Shown piece after piece: positions 62,519 through 64,000 of a stretch of 64,000 bases of DNA; within the stretch, counting starts at the first letter, position 1; the number at the start of each line of letters is the position of its first letter. Where the stretch lies: assembly GCF_018130825.1 (NCBI RefSeq), contig NZ_JAFCJS010000001.1, positions 1,426,001-1,490,000 of the forward strand. Direction: 5' to 3'. Under the pieces are notes generated by a model. That model was not told where the DNA came from, made no database searches, and saw only the letters and a program-made list of their open reading frames with translations. The position numbers and the translations under genes are program-made. The DNA is from Bradyrhizobium liaoningense. Lineage in GTDB: Bacteria; Pseudomonadota; Alphaproteobacteria; Rhizobiales; Xanthobacteraceae.

Positions 62519-62791
62519 TCAACATCCGCGGCAAATATTCTTGAGCTTTGCGGCGGTTCGAGCTTCTTCCACAAGGAATGGGTCCTTGTATCCTGAGAAC
62601 GCGTCGACGCCCTTTTCGGCGGGATTTTGGGTTTTTGGTGGGAACGCCGCATCGTAGCAGGAGAGGCGCGCATTGGCGCTCTCGATCGCACGACAATTCG
62701 GAGCCACAGCGGACGCGGCAAAGGCAGATGCGCTCAGCGCCGATGCCAGCAAAAGCGCTGGCGTCCATATGCCAAGTCGAGTTGTCGTCAT
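62519..62791 (-). CDS. Small secreted protein with CRAI/CYDAA motif
   Basis: The 90-residue protein has a Sec signal peptide (cleavage near AVA, about residue 29). A segment NCRAIESANARLSCYDAAFP follows, a motif found in many short periplasmic proteins of this group, and two further Cys at the end (ICRGC). It could form disulfides in the periplasm. It lies 16 bp after the 64-residue gene on the minus strand. Confidence 0.7.
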   Translation of the reverse strand: MTTTRLGIWTPALLLASALSASAFAASAVAPNCRAIESANARLSCYDAAFPPKTQNPAEKGVDAFSGYKDPFLVEEARTAAKLKNICRGC

Positions 62792-62807
62792 GCTGAAGAT
62801 CCCGTCA

Positions 62808-63002
62808 CTATTTGCTTTTGCTGGCCCAGGGCGGCGTCTCGCCGGTCCAGGCCGGAAGAGAATCCCATTCAGACCAACGCATCCGGCGCTCCTCGCCTCC
62901 GACCCTCACGAATACAAAGGGCGCATCGTCCCGGCCTGTCTTCGAACCGACGAAGATTGCCGGAACGCCGTAGGCATCCCTGATGATCGCGGTGTTCGCC
63001 AT
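62808..63002 (-). CDS. Small hypothetical protein, 64 residues
   Basis: It reads ANTAIIRDAYGVPAIFVGSK, DDAPFVFVRVGGEERRMRW and SEWDSLPAWTGETPPW. AGGA lies 7 bp before ATG 63002. It appears to be the middle gene of a three-gene minus-strand transcript headed by leader element copy 5. Function unknown. Confidence 0.68.
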   Translation of the reverse strand: MANTAIIRDAYGVPAIFVGSKTGRDDAPFVFVRVGGEERRMRWSEWDSLPAWTGETPPWASKSK

Positions 63003-63082
63003 TTCAGATTCCTGTATGGCTGAAGTTGGCTCCAGCGCCCCGCATCGTGTTTTTAACGCACGGCCATTGAACGGACTTGTCG

Positions 63083-63184
63083 CTATAGAACGGCCGCAAA
63101 CCCAACCAGCAGTGCGAGAAAGAGCGGTACCAATAACGGTGGCACGAGCCACGCACGAATGTCGAATTTGTCGGGATTTGACAT
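63083..63184 (-). CDS. Very small membrane protein, 33 residues
   Basis: ATG 63184 after AGGAGAAGGCGGTCAT encodes SNPDKFDIRAWLVPPLLVPL and FLALLVGFAAVL: a polar start and one membrane helix. The strong ribosome-binding site lies inside a possible stem CCGCCTT/AAGGCGG formed with leader element copy 5. Confidence 0.65.
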   Translation of the reverse strand: MSNPDKFDIRAWLVPPLLVPLFLALLVGFAAVL

Positions 63185-63199
63185 ATGACCGCCTTCTCC

Positions 63200-63262
63200 T
63201 GGTGTAAGGCGGGAGCGCGAAGCCCTCAGTCACCGATAACAGCCACGAAGCGCGCGATGATA
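63200..63262 (-). ncRNA. Repeated structured leader element, copy 5
   Basis: On the minus strand TCATCG...CGGTGA form the stem around CGCGCTTCGTGGCTGTTAT, followed by GCGCTCCCGCCTT. CCGCCTT pairs perfectly with AAGGCGG just ahead of the ATG of the 33-residue gene and would cover its AGGAG. Confidence 0.62.
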
Positions 63263-63304
63263 CCGACTGTGTAGCAGTCTTCTTAGCAATTAGCGAGGTC
63301 AATT

Positions 63305-63500
63305 TCACACAAGTTCGTCTGCCGAGCCCCTGAAGCGAATGAGCGTGTTGGGTCCAAAAGTCTGGGTGATCGGAACGTCTGCCGCATCGCGGCCTTGAGC
63401 GATCAGGACGCGGCCAATTCTCGGCGTGTTGTTGCGTGGATCGAAGGGTACCAGCGGTCGCCAAGATGTGCCTTGAACCAGCCTGTAAAGCCGTCGGTGG
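63305..63500 (-). pseudogene. C-terminal fragment of a transglutaminase-like protein, frameshifted
   Basis: The minus strand reads GWFKAHLGDRWY, then after a one-base shift FDPRNNTPRIGRVLIAQGRD and AADVPITQTFGPNTLIRF to a stop at 63305. RWYxFDxRxNTPRIGR is the characteristic end of bacterial transglutaminase-like (SMc-type) proteins. The catalytic core is absent. Confidence 0.75.
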
Positions 63501-64000
63501 CTCGTTACTTCAAGGCGGAGACCTCATTGAACGTAGAGGCCTCCTTGGTAACGGCCGAGATTGAGCTGCCCGACTTGCGAACGACGTTGGTAAACTGCTC
63601 ATCCGAGAGCCTGAGCCGTTTGCGCAGGATCTAGCGCCTGCACTTTATCTCTCAAATCCAGCTAATTGCGGAAGTATGTCGGCTTGGGCTTGTTCATGAA
63701 ACTCTCGCGGCGAGGGGATGGACCGGATCGCGGGCTGAGCGGGCGTTACGCCGCTCCTGCCGCGATAGTGACTGTCCCGCTCTCGCGAAGATTCCGTCGC
63801 CGTGAAGTCAACGTCCCCACCGACCGGCGTTCCGCCGACTCGATGAATACCTCGGCAGAGCGAGTAGTCGGTCGCAAGTCCGCTTCGGATCATCTTCGAC
63901 CGCTTTCAGCGGAAATTATCGGTTGGCTGCTGTCCGCTTCTACCCCGTAAGCGTCCAATCGGCCGGAATCGTTGCGTCTGGCCAGCCCCTGTGATTCAAG
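63501..64000. other. Right edge, no supported gene
   Basis: A minus frame at 63521-63635 (RKRLRLSDEQFTNVVRKSG) looks protein-like but has no start. Two opposed frames at 63645-63950 are low in domain character. Probable decayed sequence. Confidence 0.3.

Noticed and set aside
57055..63262. CRISPR array or REP-type intergenic repeats
   Set aside because: The five related elements are far apart, each tied to a start codon on the same strand, with no regular spacers or nearby cas genes.

Overview
This window most likely comes from a Bradyrhizobium-like alphaproteobacterium. The evidence is the high-GC coding style, a putative ROSE-type thermosensor ahead of an hsp20 gene, a NodT-family efflux channel, and several short proteins that look typical of that genus. 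This is inference from sequence style; no database search was possible.

Layout. (1) 1-9.5 kb: a histidine kinase with no adjacent response regulator, then a + strand cluster of DUF3313 lipoprotein, NodT outer-membrane channel, MacA adaptor, MacB ABC exporter and a lipoprotein patatin-like phospholipase. (2) 9.7-30.1 kb: a catabolic and uptake region for an unidentified, probably aromatic, substrate. It has two complete branched-chain-type ABC importers (one with a LivM-LivG fusion), an FCD-type GntR regulator, two extradiol (VOC) dioxygenases, an FAD monooxygenase, an alpha/beta hydrolase, an Ldh-family oxidoreductase, two MDR-type dehydrogenases, a cupin and an internally deleted FAH-family enzyme. 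Four promoter regions carry the same 27-bp dyad (TTTCG-N17-CGAAA, one with a single change), which I assign to the GntR protein.

(3) 30.3-50.5 kb: two tandem islands bounded by three direct repeats, each the 3' part of a tRNA-Lys(CUU) gene from the anticodon loop to CCA. Island A (30.3-42.8 kb) has a LuxR-type response regulator, a hybrid histidine kinase, a TauE/SafE permease, a complete NHLM-type peptide export system (HlyD-like adaptor, C39 peptidase ABC transporter, second ABC transporter, cyclic-nucleotide-binding-like protein) and three tandem tiny precursors. The precursors have near-identical double-glycine leaders and unrelated 8-19 residue cores. A 16-bp palindrome occurs both beside the kinase and ahead of the precursors. 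Island B (42.9-50.5 kb) has a tyrosine integrase and a lower-GC two-gene module on the minus strand: a DUF900-like serine hydrolase followed by a 1164-residue protein that joins a trypsin-like protease to a STAND/NACHT-type NTPase. It is a candidate anti-phage system.

(4) 50.5-64 kb: a decayed region. It holds broken SDR, RND, MFS, IS110 and transglutaminase genes, two hsp20 genes with heat-shock signals, and many very short genes. Five of the short minus-strand genes or operons share one structured leader element just upstream of the start codon. Its hairpin shows compensatory base changes, and a conserved UCCCGCC-like arm can pair with the ribosome-binding site in most copies.

The strongest candidates for undescribed biology are the three-peptide double-glycine cassette with its own sensor and palindrome, the protease-STAND plus hydrolase pair, and the repeated 5'-leader RNA element.
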